Assembly (NCBI GenBank): GCA_039090855.1 | Contig: CM077022.1 | Location: forward strand, 75,602,971-75,666,970 | Origin: Macrothele yani | Lineage: Eukaryota; Arthropoda; Arachnida; Araneae; Macrothelidae | Direction of reading: 5' to 3' | DNA length: 64,000 nt | In this document: positions 43,561-53,569 of the stretch, piece after piece | Layout: each line of letters opens with the position of its first letter | Numbering within the stretch: the stretch's first letter is position 1 | Notes under the pieces: model-generated | Database searches by the model: none | Seen by the model: only the letters and a program-made list of their open reading frames with translations | Told to the model about the DNA's origin: nothing | Made by a program: the position numbers and the translations under genes

Positions 43561-44099
43561 ATTTCTTTATCAATGTGACCCTCAGTCTTGTGCCAGTCTC
43601 CTCCATGTTACTCCCATATACTTTCGAATTTCATCCACCCATTTCCCATGTGGTCTTCTTCTGGGTCTTTTCCTGTCCCTTGCAATCCAATCTAACATTT
43701 CAGCTGTCCATCAATGGTTTGTTCTTCTGGCAATATATCCAGCCCATTGCCATTTCAGGGCTTTTACTCTGATCATGATGTCTTCCACTCTTGTCATTTT
43801 TCTGATCCACGAGTTCCTCTTATGTCTCCTGGTTACACCAAGCATGCACCTATCCATGCTCCTTTGAGTTGTCTGAAGCCTTTGTATGTCTCTTTTAGTT
43901 AAGGTCCACGTCTCTGCACCATATGTAAGCACTGGAAGGATGCATTGATCAAACACTTTTCTTTTAAGACATAATGGCATATTGCTCTTGAAAATTATAC
44001 TGTTTCTTTCAAACGCTCTCCAGGCAAGTTTTATACACAGATTAATTTCTTCATCAATGTGACCCTCACTTCTCTCAGTACGTGGATATGATCTATAGT

Positions 44100-45721
44100 A
44101 TAACTTGATTAACGTTAAATGTCAGTCACTACTGTTTCCCATGTTATGCAAGTTCGGCAATTGGGAGATTATTAAATGATGTTAGATACGTATGGGGCAT
44201 AATATCAGCAATTAATGTCAAGAAACAATGAACTATATATGTACTTACTATATTCGTACTGGCTGCCGGGGCTTCTTATGAATGCCTGTAATGTGTTTAT
44301 TTACAAGACATTGCCGTAACTATCCGACTCATTCAAAGAATGTGAACTTTTTCAATTGTGAAGTTGAAAAAATAAAATTCATGATATTGTAAAATCTGCA
44401 CCAGATAAAATTGAACAAAATGAATTTTTACAATGAAGGTAAAAAATTCTTTTAACAACAACGAAATATGAAACTGAATTAAAACCTTGCCGAATTTTTT
44501 AAAAATGAACTATAATCTTGAAGAGGACATCTTGACTGCGAAGGACCACGACAACAACGAAACATGAAAACGAATTACAACTTTGCCGAAATTTTAAAAA
44601 ACGAAGTCTTGAAAAAAGAAATAATCATCTTGACTGCAAATCATAAAGAAATAAATCTCCCGACTGCGAAGCACCAAACTAGTTTCTGCTAATATTCATA
44701 ACTATCATCAGTGGTAGGTGCACGGACATTGTAATTACTGCACGCACTCGCTCAGGTATGCTGCTCAACCCGAATGCATGTTCAGCCCTGTCATGCAGAT
44801 ATTTGTGCATCATGGTTTGGGTTTTACTGCGCACATCTATGGTGTCGCCATCTGTAGTTGAACAAAATAAATAAGTAGCATTTAGAAGTAGAAATATGCA
44901 CTTGTATTTTTCGTTAATATTTGATGTAAGCTGTTTTATGTTATTGTTTTTCTTCTTGAAATGTTTCTTCTCCTGTTCAATAAGGTACCTCCATGCAAAC
45001 TGAAACTCTACTGGACTATTAACGTTACAGTTGTATCTTTTGGTTTTCTCAATGACTACAGCCTCGGAGGTCAGAATCTGGGCATGTGATATATGCGATG
45101 CTATAATTTTCGTGTTAATCCAATCAGGAGTTACATGATTTCTGATACAATGTTGTATTAATGAAGTTTTTTCATCTCTTCTTGTCCAATTCGTAATATG
45201 TTCATTTAATCTAGTCAACAATCTTCTACGCGTACTTCCGATATATACTTTGTCTTTTTGGTTATCATCTTTAACTGTTGGAATGACATAAATGCCAGAT
45301 TTATTTAGAATTGATCTATTATTAGTAGTAGTAAGTATTCCTCCATTATCAATGACTGTTTCTGCAATGTTAATATTGTGGTTGTAACATTTTTTTTTTT
45401 TAAATAGTACTAATAGGAGGTAAGTATGGAAATTTTCCATAATATTGCTTTTTTCTTTTTCAATTTTATTTTTGAAACAATGTATACTGGCTGTAATGTT
45501 GTTATATAAAGATTTGACTAATCCTTTATTATATCCAAACTCCTCTGCAGTCTTTTCAATCCATTTTAGCTCTTTGATCTCTGATACTTTATTGGATGAG
45601 TGTGTAATGGCTCTTTTAATATAAAAGCGGAACGCTGCAGTCTTGTATTTCCAAGGGTGTGTAGAATCCTTTGGGATAATTGCCTGTACATATATATGTC
45701 GGCTTCCGGTAACAGAACGAT
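44100..45721 (-). mobile_element. Penelope-like retroelement, 5'-truncated
   Basis: Flanked by 14-bp direct repeats ATATGATCTATAGT at 44086-44099 and 45722-45735, which lie within the RTE copy at the 'TIDHI' codons. The - strand insert carries the end of a Penelope ORF with its GIY-YIG endonuclease and ~580 bp of 3' sequence. The reverse transcriptase is missing. Insertion into the LINE shows it is the younger element. Confidence 0.9.
44679..45721 (-). pseudogene. Penelope-like ORF, C-terminal part with GIY-YIG endonuclease
   Basis: The open frame runs from the 5' truncation point near 45721 to the stop at 44679, about 347 codons without an internal stop. The first 90 residues ('KDSTHPWKYKTAAFRFYIKR', 'KELKWIEKTAEEFGYNKGLV') match the RT-endonuclease linker of Penelope proteins. 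The endonuclease follows: SGIYVIP (GIY), KVYIGSTRRRLLTRLNEH (YIG with the conserved Arg and His), a Cys/His-bearing 'SLIQHCIRNHVTPDWINTKI' and SEAVVIEKTKRYN (catalytic Glu). Such endonucleases nick DNA to prime reverse transcription. The tail after residue ~230 is low complexity. With no RT it cannot act alone, but the endonuclease residues look intact. An ATG lies at 45440. Confidence 0.9.
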
Positions 45722-46394
45722 ATATGATCTATAGTGCTGTAGCCACTCCTGAATTCAGCTTGTTCTCTCGGTTGAGCCATGTCCAGTGTCACTTTCAAGC
45801 GGTGTGAAAGAACTTTAGTGAAGATTTTATAAACCACTGATAGGAGGCTGATAGGTCTGTAGTTCCTGAGATCCTCAATGTCGCCTTTTTTATGTAGCAG
45901 GATCATTGTAGCGTTGTTCCAATCCTCAGGAATCTTCCCTTCATTAAGGCATCAAGTGAAAACTTGGGCGAGTACTGTTTCGATTTCTCCACTTGCTTCT
46001 TGTATCATGTCTACAGTAATTCCATCTTCTCCTGGAGCTTTTCCCTGCTTCATGTTCTTGATTGCATGTGCAAGAACTCTGGTACTGGTACATTTTATGA
46101 TGTCTGAAGTACAGGCATCATCCCTTTCATATAATTTGGAGTAGAAATCTTTCACTCTTGTCAAAATTTCGTCTCTATTTCTTGTTACAGAATAATCTTT
46201 TTTCTCAGTGCCAGAATTTGTTTTCTTCCCTTACTGGGATGTCCCTTTGCATTCTTTAGGCTTTGGTTGTTTTCAATTGCTTTCCTCACTAGTTCACAGT
46301 TGAATTTCTTTACGTCTTCAGTGATACTTTTTTGTACTGTCTTGCATAGCTCTGTATATTCCACTTTGGAAGTCACATCTTCTTTAGTTGTCCT

Positions 46395-46400
46395 CATCTC

Positions 46401-46451
<51 letters not shown>

Positions 46452-46454
46452 TTT
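46395..46454. repeat. (TC)n followed by poly-T
   Basis: About 24 CT units and a T run inside the decayed RTE copy. It makes a false 'RERERE' reading on the - strand. Confidence 0.95.
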
Positions 46455-46638
46455 TTGCATCAAAATTTTGGTTTTTCCTGATAATTTATTCACATGCAAC
46501 TTGTTCGTAGTACCAGCTAATTTTGTTGCTGTTTCCATAAAAGCTTTGGTTACTTTTCTGTTAGTTTTAGAGATGTCCACTTCTTCTGACGTTAGACCTT
46601 CTAGAGTAGAGAATCTGTTCCTCAGTTCCAATTTGAAG

Positions 46639-46639
<1 letters not shown>

Positions 46640-46692
<53 letters not shown>
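46640..46692. repeat. (TC)n(AC)n compound microsatellite
   Basis: About 15 CT units then about 12 CA units, at the 5' truncation point of the decayed RTE copy. Confidence 0.95.
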
Positions 46693-46699
46693 TGCACAA

Positions 46700-47260
46700 T
46701 TTTGATCAAGAGAAACAAAAAATAATAAAAAGATCAGCAATCACCAAATACATCATCCGAACCAGGCTAGCTTCAAATGATGAAAAATACCGAATATAAG
46801 AATGCTGGAAGCATATTAATGACTGACCCCTTGTCAGCTTTGTCAAGAGCAAGCAACAAGAAAGTCACTCACTAATCTACTGAGACCAGAGAATTGTGGG
46901 TTTCTGGTATTTTAGTTTGCTTAAAGAACCAATTAAATTTAGTGGAATAATGTCAATAAAAAGGGATTACTAATAAAAACCCAACCCAGCAAACTAAAAC
47001 GCATTTGCCCGACCTCACAACAAAAATAATAAAAATCAATAAAGAGAGCCAAACTCCCTAACACAAATCCAGTTAATAATAAACTCATTCAATAAATGGT
47101 ACAAATGGGATATTTTAAAACCTGAAACAAAAAAAATTTTGAAACAAACAACCAGCCAAATTTTGATCTTTCTCTTATGCAGCCTCTGGCGCTATGGAAT
47201 TTCAAATCTGTTTAAAGGTTTTTGTTTATTCGCCTAATTTGATTTTGCTATATATATATA
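46700..47260. other. ex intron 4 spacer
   Basis: Unassigned non-coding sequence between two RTE copies, ending in a short (TA)n at 47251-47260. Confidence 0.45.
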
Positions 47261-50200
47261 TGCGTAACATCACAGCCTCTCCTTGACAAATGTCAACCCC
47301 GCCTTCTCGTGGTGCATCCTGTTCCCACTAAAGGGGCTCTGACGACCGCCAATAGCGGTATAACTATACCATCGGGATTAGAGGAAATTCTATCCCACAC
47401 TCACCAACCCGCTTGGCCAGCGTGGTGAGTTATGGCCAAACCCCTCCAAAATGACTCCACAACTTAAATCTTGGCCCTCAGTCTCCGGCAGCTGGAATGT
47501 ACCTGGCCAAGGCAGCGGCCAGTGCAACATGAAGGCAGAGGGTGCTAAGAATCCCCGGAGGACCGGACTAGGCTGCCATCTGATGCTGACCTTGGCAACG
47601 TACAATGGACGCTCCCTATCTTCTGATTCAAGGCTTCTTGAATTGGAAGAGGAACTACAAAGGATCAAGTGGGACATCGTGGGGATAAGTGAGGTAAGGA
47701 GAAAAGGAGAAGATCTCATCGAACTGAAAAGTGGACATCTCTTCTACTATCGTGGGACAGATACTGGCAGAACTAGTGGTGTTGGATTTATAATAAACAA
47801 GAAACTGAAGGATAAAGTTGTAGAAGTTGAAAGTTCCTCTGACAGAGCTGCACGGCTTGTTATCCAACTCTCGAAAAGATACCAGGCTCAGATTATTCAA
47901 ACTTATGCACCCACCACAAGTCATCCTGAAGAAGAAATTGAAGAATTTTATGTGGAAATTTGTCATCTAAATAATAAAGGTAAGCAGCACTTGAAAATAA
48001 TTATGGGAGATTTCAATGCAAAAATAGGGCAACGGCAACAGAATGAAACTTCAGTAGGTAAATTCGGCCACGGCAACAGAAACCAGCGTGGAAATACTCT
48101 CATTGAGTTTGCAGAGGCAGAAGGGTTTTTCATCTTGAACTCCTTCTTCAAGAAAAAGCCACACAGGAAATGGACATGGAGACATCCAAATGGGACGACA
48201 AGTGAAATTGATTTTATTATGTGTAACAAAAAATTCGTCATAGAAGACTGCAGTGTGCTAAACAAGTTCAACACAGGTAGTGACCATAGATTGGTGAGAT
48301 GTAAGATGCACCTCAACACTAAACTTGAACGTGGCAAGCTCATAAGACAAACAAAATCTATTGACATAACCAACCTTAAAAAACACCATAATACCTTCAA
48401 GTTGGAACTGAAGAACAGTTTCTCTGCTTTAGAAGGCCTAACATTGGAAGAAGTGGACATCTCTGAAGTTAACAGAAAAGTAACCAAAGCTCTTATGGAA
48501 ACAGCAACAAAATTAGCTGGGTCTAAGAACAAATTGCATGTGAACAAATTATCAGGAAAAACCAAAATGTTGATGCAAAAAAGAAGAGAGATGAGGACAA
48601 CTAAAGAAGATGTGACTTCCAAAGTGGAATATATAGAGCTATGCAAGACAGCACGAAAAAGTATCACTGAAAACGTAAGAAAATTCAACTGTGAACTAGT
48701 GAGGAAAGCAATTGAAAACAACCAAAGCCTAAAGATAGCAAAGGGACATCTCAGTAAGGGAAGAAAACAGATTATGGCACTGAGAAAAGAAGATGGTTCT
48801 GTAACAAGAAATAGAGGCGAAATTTTGACAAGAGTGAAAGATTTCTACTCCAAATTATATGAAAGGGATGATACATGCACTCCAGACATCATGAAAGATA
48901 CCAGTACCAGAGTTCCTCCAGTCCTTCCAGCAGAAGTTGCACATGCAATCAAGAACATGAAGCGGGGAAAAGCTCCAGGAGAAGATGGAATTACTGTAGA
49001 CATCATACAAGAAGCAAGTGGAGAAATCGAAACAGTACTCGCCCAAATTTTCACTCGATGCCTTAATGAAGGAAAGATTCCTGAGGATTGGAACACTGCT
49101 ACAATGATCCTGCTACATAAGAAAGGTGACATTGAGGATCTCGGAAACTACAGACCTATCAGCCTCCTATCAGTAGTTTATAAAATCTTCACTAAAGTTC
49201 TTTCACACCGCTTGAAGGTAACACTGGACATGGCTCAACCGAGAGAACAAGCTGGATTCAGGAGTGGCTACAGCACAATAGATCATATCCATGTGCTGAG
49301 AGAACTAATTGAAAGAGCGAGGGAATATGAACTTCCATTGTGCATGGCTTTTATCGATTATGAAAAAGCCTTTGATTCGGTGAAACCATCAGCAGTTACA
49401 ATGGCTCTGAAAACCTGCGGTATTGAAGATGCATACATTAATATTATTAATAACATCTATGAAAATGCAAGTGCAAAGATTAGGCTGTTTGAAAATACAA
49501 CACACATAAAAATTGGAAAGGGAGTGAGGCAAGGTGACACCATATCTCCGAAGCTCTTTAATGCCACATTGGAGGGTGTTTTTCAGTCACTGAGCTGGGA
49601 AAACAAGGGGATAAAGATTAATGGAGATTATCTAACCCACCTTCGTTTTGCTGATGACGTAGTCATTTTTGCAACTAGCCCATCAGAACTGCAGAGTATG
49701 ATCCAGGAACTTGCTGACAAGAGTAAAGAAGTGGGATTAAAAATGAACTTTCAGAAGACAAAAGTGATGTTCAATGCTTTTACAAGAAATGAAGATTTAT
49801 CGATTGATGGAAAAAAGCTGGAGATAACAGACACGTACGTTTATCTTGGACAGCAGATATCAAGTGAGGGTCACATTGATGAAGAAATTAATCGGCGTAC
49901 AAAACTTGCCTGGAGAGCTTTTGGAAGAAACAGCATAATTTTCAAGAGCAATATGCCATTATGTCTTAAAAGAAAAGTGTTTGATCAATGCATCCTTCCA
50001 GTGCTTACGTATGGTGCAGAGACGTGGACCTTAACTAAAAGAGACATACAAAGGCTGCAGACAACTCAAAGAAGCATGAACAGGTGCATGCTTGGTGTAA
50101 CCAGAAGAGATAAGAAGAGGAACTCGTGGATCCGAAAAATGACAAGAGTGGAAGACATCATGATCAGAGTTAAATCCCTGAAATGGCAATGGGCTGGACA

Positions 50201-50430
50201 TACTGCCAGAAGGACAGATCATCGATGGACAGCCGAAATTTTAGATTGGATTCCAAGGGACAGGAAAAGACCCAGAAGAAGACCTCATGGGAGATGGGTG
50301 GATGAAATTCGAAAGTATGCAGGGGTGACATGTAGGAGACTGCCACAAGACAGACCGTTGTGGAGGAAACTTGGGGAGACCTTCGTCCAGCAGTGGATTG
50401 ATAATGGTTGACAATGATGATGATATATAA
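47261..50430 (+). mobile_element. Full-length RTE-clade LINE
   Basis: About 3.17 kb: a ~190-bp GC-richer 5' UTR, one intact ORF (47451-50411), a very short 3' UTR and a (GATGAT)-type tail at 50413-50428. This compact layout with a simple-repeat tail is usual for RTE elements. The left border is estimated. TATA-rich sequence on both sides could be a target duplication but is too simple to prove it. It lies in ex intron 4, same strand as the gene. Confidence 0.88.
47451..50411 (+). CDS. RTE retrotransposon endonuclease-reverse transcriptase, intact
   Basis: 986 residues, no stops. The enzyme nicks target DNA and primes cDNA synthesis from its own RNA. Residues ~46-282 form an APE-type endonuclease: N52 (ATYNGRS), E81 (ISEVR), D187/N189 (MGDFNA), D254 (SEIDFI) and SDH 277-279. 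A linker (300-480) is basic. Residues ~500-775 are the reverse transcriptase: 'GKAPGEDGI', 'GNYRPISLLSV', 'QAGFRSGYSTIDHI', catalytic D636 (FIDYEKAFD), 'GVRQGDTISPKLFN' and D735/D736 (FADDVVIF). The C-terminal part (776-986) has 'LTYGAETW' and 'WQWAGHTARR', followed by a basic 'RKRPRRRPHGRWVDEIRK' end. The length fits RTE proteins. The ATG at 47451 is the first in frame; Met27 and Met45 are alternatives. All catalytic residues are present, so it may be active. Long - strand frames here are antisense shadows. Confidence 0.95.
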   Translation: MTPQLKSWPSVSGSWNVPGQGSGQCNMKAEGAKNPRRTGLGCHLMLTLATYNGRSLSSDSRLLELEEELQRIKWDIVGISEVRRKGEDLIELKSGHLFYYRGTDTGRTSGVGFIINKKLKDKVVEVESSSDRAARLVIQLSKRYQAQIIQTYAPTTSHPEEEIEEFYVEICHLNNKGKQHLKIIMGDFNAKIGQRQQNETSVGKFGHGNRNQRGNTLIEFAEAEGFFILNSFFKKKPHRKWTWRHPNGTTSEIDFIMCNKKFVIEDCSVLNKFNTGSDHRLVRCKMHLNTKLERGKLIRQTKSIDITNLKKHHNTFKLELKNSFSALEGLTLEEVDISEVNRKVTKALMETATKLAGSKNKLHVNKLSGKTKMLMQKRREMRTTKEDVTSKVEYIELCKTARKSITENVRKFNCELVRKAIENNQSLKIAKGHLSKGRKQIMALRKEDGSVTRNRGEILTRVKDFYSKLYERDDTCTPDIMKDTSTRVPPVLPAEVAHAIKNMKRGKAPGEDGITVDIIQEASGEIETVLAQIFTRCLNEGKIPEDWNTATMILLHKKGDIEDLGNYRPISLLSVVYKIFTKVLSHRLKVTLDMAQPREQAGFRSGYSTIDHIHVLRELIERAREYELPLCMAFIDYEKAFDSVKPSAVTMALKTCGIEDAYINIINNIYENASAKIRLFENTTHIKIGKGVRQGDTISPKLFNATLEGVFQSLSWENKGIKINGDYLTHLRFADDVVIFATSPSELQSMIQELADKSKEVGLKMNFQKTKVMFNAFTRNEDLSIDGKKLEITDTYVYLGQQISSEGHIDEEINRRTKLAWRAFGRNSIIFKSNMPLCLKRKVFDQCILPVLTYGAETWTLTKRDIQRLQTTQRSMNRCMLGVTRRDKKRNSWIRKMTRVEDIMIRVKSLKWQWAGHTARRTDHRWTAEILDWIPRDRKRPRRRPHGRWVDEIRKYAGVTCRRLPQDRPLWRKLGETFVQQWIDNG

Positions 50431-50655
50431 CTTGAAATCACCAGGGGTGCACCATTGCAATTTGTCTAGGAAAAGTAAAAATGTGGTAAGTAATTTTAAT
50501 ATATGATGTTTGAAATATTTAACATTTCTGAAACTCACAAAAAATGATTACTAGTTATCCACATAGAAACTGTCTTAATACAATGAATTTTATTTCTTTG
50601 TAAAAGATAAATAGTTCATTACCTAAGAATTTCTCTGATGTCCTATAATTTCCAG

Positions 50656-50842
50656 AGACAGAATTGCAAGATATCATTATTATCTTCAACTTAGAGAAAA
50701 TGTTATTAGATATGGTCAAGCACTGAGTGAAGAAAGGACTTTTTTTCTGGTTGCATTAGCACTACAAGCTGATTGGGGAAATTATAATGTAAAGAAGCAT
50801 TGTTCCACATATTTTGATCCAAAGAAATATTTCCCTGACAGA
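50656..50842 (+). CDS. ex: ex/FRMD6-family FERM, coding exon 5 (start of F2 lobe)
   Basis: 187 bases, acceptor TATAATTTCCAG (ending 50655) and donor GTAAGT (50843). Its first base completes the split Arg codon, and it leaves in phase 0. It encodes DRIARYHYYLQLRENVIRYG, then 'EERTFFLVALALQADWGNYN' and 'STYFDPKKYFPDR', i.e. the first helices of FERM lobe F2. 'ALQADxGN' is a hallmark of the family. Intron 4 before it is 12215 bp and holds the intact RTE and the Penelope insertion. The remainder of F2, F3 and the C-terminal region must lie beyond the window; I found no further exon in 50843-64000. Confidence 0.93.
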
Positions 50843-51655
50843 GTAAGTTGTAAATATTTCTTTTAAGATCTTTCTCGAAATTTTTATAAATTTGTCATGT
50901 ATATTAGTTAGTATACTCAGTTTTTAATGTTTAATTTGTTTTTGCACATTATATAGGTCAAGTAAGTGGAATATTTCTTAAAGATTCAGTTTTTCATATT
51001 TGTTCAAAATGCTTGTAAATGGAAATATTAATTATTTTTATAACATGCCATGTATAATTCAAATTAAGAATATTGAACATTAATTTATTAACATCTACCA
51101 CAAAAATTTATTTTTGGAATACAAATTAATAACAAATATTGATTATAATGATAGAATTATTGCCTCAGTTGCATTAAAACTGAAAATTTGTACAACAGTC
51201 CTAAATGTGAGATTGACATCGTGGCTTTCAAAATGCTTAATATAAACTGGTTATTATAAAAACAGGGTTTTATGTATCAAGATTAAGTAGGGTGTACTGT
51301 TGCTGTTTTTTTTTTTTTTTTCATTTTCCTTTTTTAAATGATAATGAGCAAGAAGAGAAGCAGTGTTTTCATATGTGAGAGAAAAGTATGTTTTAATGCT
51401 CAACACTAAAATTGCCTTCTATCACAAATTTAGTTAGCTATGTTCAGTTCTTCCTGTATTTGATGTTGCCTTACAGAGAAGTGTTGTGGTAGGACTTTAA
51501 AAGTTCAAACATAGGAAAAATGAATAATTTTGCTTACAAATGATGTTTGTAGATAATTCTTTTTCTTAAACGTAACTGGGATCAGGGAGTGAGACTGAGC
51601 AGCTGAATCATTATGTAATTTAATTCCACATATAAACATGACTAGATGAAAGCCT
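50843..51655. other. ex intron 5, no gene; poly-T
   Basis: AT-rich intron with a T run at 51307-51322. No exon continuing the FERM domain is visible. Confidence 0.5.
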
Positions 51656-51659
51656 GCTA

Positions 51660-52430
51660 ATAATGACAGGGAAAAATAAGATATGTAGAGTAATTTTGTA
51701 ATTTTATAATGACCAGGTATTCTTTTTGTTTTGATATCAAATGTGAAAGTATGTTTTATGAACATTACAACAATGAATATTGCAACAATAAAAAAAAGTA
51801 TATTAGTCAATGGCAAACCCAGGAAGTCCTGTTAGAGGGGCTATATATATACACACACAGTATACGTACACAAGGTGTGTACATATATAGATATATGTAT
51901 ATATAGTTTACAGTGTACGCCTATAGTTTATATACGGTTGTGACGTACGTCGCTCTTAATCTCTTTGGGGTTTTGGGAAGAAAACACTATGTCAGACACT
52001 TTGTAATTTTGAACATGTAAAATTATATTTTTGAATGTTTAATTTGTGATGTACATCGCACTTAGTCTCTTTGGGGCTTGGGGAAGAAGATTCCATGTAA
52101 TAGAAGACACTATGTAATGTTTTGAACATGTAAAATAATTTTGAATATTTAATTTGTGATGTACGTCATTCTTAATCCCTTTGTGGCTTTGGAAAGAAGA
52201 CACTATGTAATGTTTTGAACATGTAAAATAATATTTCTGAATGTTTAATTTGTGACGTATGTCACTCTTAATCTCCTTGGAGGGGCTTAAGCGCCCAAAG
52301 CCCCCTCCGTGGGTGTGCTGATGATATTAGTTGAGGCAGGTATTCAACAATTAAAACAGGCTATCAGTCTTTCCACTGCACCACCAAAGTGGGACAAATG
52401 TTCAAACAAAGGAAATTATATTGTTTGTGA
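51660..52430 (+). repeat. Second copy of the 38620-38850 repeat, occupied site
   Basis: Flanks 51660-51807 and 52332-52430 together match the uninterrupted copy at 38620-38850 (for example 'ACATTACAACAATGAATATT' and 'CCACCAAAGTGGGACAAATG'). The 51808-52323 insertion splits it cleanly. Confidence 0.82.
51808..52323. mobile_element. Non-autonomous 8-bp-TSD element carrying a minisatellite
   Basis: A 516-bp insertion with direct repeats ATATTAGT at 51800-51807 and 52324-52331. The ends are weakly inverted (CAATGGCAAACCCAGG against CATCAGCACACCCACGG). The centre (51938-52270) is a minisatellite of about 3.3 units of 95-110 bp, each starting 'TGTGAYGTACGTCR' and containing 'TTTTGAACATGTAAAAT'. 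It has no ORF. The 8-bp duplication and CA end fit a hAT derivative. Confidence 0.8.
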
Positions 52431-52439
52431 TTATTGTTA

Positions 52440-52779
52440 TTATTTATTTTTATTAATGGATGTGAAATTCATTAGAATTAATCTTTTCCAGAAATTGCGA
52501 TTTATAAATTGCCATGAGCGAATGCTAATAGTACTAAATCAATGCTTAAAACACGTGCAAGTTTCCAAAAGTGTCCATCAGTTATTGAGACTACAAATGA
52601 TGTAACACAGATCGGGCACTTTTTACATTATGATTTTATAGCCTGTAGCCTGTCCTAGAACGTGGTGAAATTTTTAATTGAAGCAGATCGGAAATAAATC
52701 AATTAGATACCGAATTTCTGTAAGGAAATATAGTAAAAACTCATTCGTGCGAGAGCTGAAATTATATGCTATTTATTTC
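52440..52779. other. ex intron 5 spacer
   Basis: A frame over 52490-52605 follows an AG and reads 'KLRFINCHERMLIVLNQCLK'; it does not match the expected FERM continuation, so I do not call it an exon. Confidence 0.45.
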
Positions 52780-53560
52780 CATTTTTCAAAGACCTTGCGA
52801 TAAATAATATTCTGTGCAACATATTTGTTGTTGTTTAACATTTTCCCTTGTAGTCCAGTTGTTTTTGTGTTTGTAAATATATTTAACTGCATGCAAAGAA
52901 ATGCAAACTTTGATGTTAATATGTGCATTGTATTTTAGTAGCAGATGTGGATTGTATGGCACAACAAATGTTTTCCATTGTCGTTCCTTGTACTTCACCT
53001 GTGACACCTAAGCATCTACAATACAACAGATAGCAATTCACATTCTCTGCCATTTCCATTTGGAATTGCATAGGAAACATTTTCTTGCACTTTCCACCTC
53101 CCATGCAAGGTGCTCCAGGGTTGTTGATGCCACATAATCTATGCATCTTGTTACGATTTCATGCAAATGTGGATTTTGATCAGCTGCTGGAATCTCAGCA
53201 CACACAAATTGATCGATACGTTCAGTAGTTAAAATTTTGTTTTCAGCTCATAGAACAATTAAAATGTGAGCATGTGACTGTCCTTGCTTTTGAAACTGAA
53301 TCTTGTATACATGAGCTGTTGATTTTCTCAAGACATAGTGAACTGTCTGGTCTTCCATGAGTGATTTCAACTTCAACTTGTAAATAAGCCTGTTTCGAAA
53401 TATTTTGTAAAATGTATGATATGTGGCATTTGACTGCGTTTCCTCTCAGCATCAAGGATGGCACCACAGTGCAGATGTTGCTGTGACATCAAAGCGTTCC
53501 AGAGACAGAGATTGACAGAGAGATCTGGCTGTTTATATGTATAATAAACCATGCAGGACT
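52780..53560 (-). pseudogene. Helitron Rep domain remnant
   Basis: On the - strand, in changing frames, it reads 'RLIYKLKLKSLMEDQTVHYV' and 'FQKQGQSHAHILIVL', which contains the HUH-type His-Ala-His motif of rolling-circle Rep. These are followed by 'TTERIDQFVCAEIP', 'HEIVTRC(I/M)H', 'CGINNPGAPCMGGGKCKKMF' (Cys-rich block) and 'VVPYNPHLLLKYNAHINIKV' with 'SLHAVKYIYKHK'. These are the standard Helitron Rep segments in order. Stops and frameshifts abound; the helicase domain and the element ends are not seen. It lies in ex intron 5. Confidence 0.9.
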
Positions 53561-53569
53561 TCATTTAAC

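Larger units (their letters stand above)
43585..46655 (-). mobile_element. Decayed RTE LINE copy, interrupted by a Penelope-like element
   Basis: On the - strand the LINE runs from the endonuclease-RT linker (46655) through 'SGEIETVLAQVFT', 'MILLHKKGDIEDLRNYRPIS' and 'GYSTIDHI' at 45736. After the insertion (44100-45721) it resumes at 44099. It has an internal deletion that joins 'IDHIHVLRE' directly to 'SEGHIDEEIN', removing most of the RT palm. It then continues to 'TWRRLAQD' at about 43585, where a ~25-bp extra piece of the 'GHIDKEIN' region follows. (TC)n expansions at 46395-46454 and 46640-46692 have grown inside it. Inactive. Confidence 0.9.

Noticed and set aside
46185..46718. 177-codon - strand and 152-codon + strand open frames
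   Set aside because: Both arise from (TC)n and (AC)n microsatellites within a decayed RTE linker.
47963..48721. 252-codon - strand open frame
   Set aside because: Antisense shadow of the intact RTE ORF.
52309..52605. Possible next exon of the FERM gene (AG at 52490 followed by an open frame)
   Set aside because: The peptide KLRFINCHERMLIVLNQ does not resemble the expected F2 continuation.
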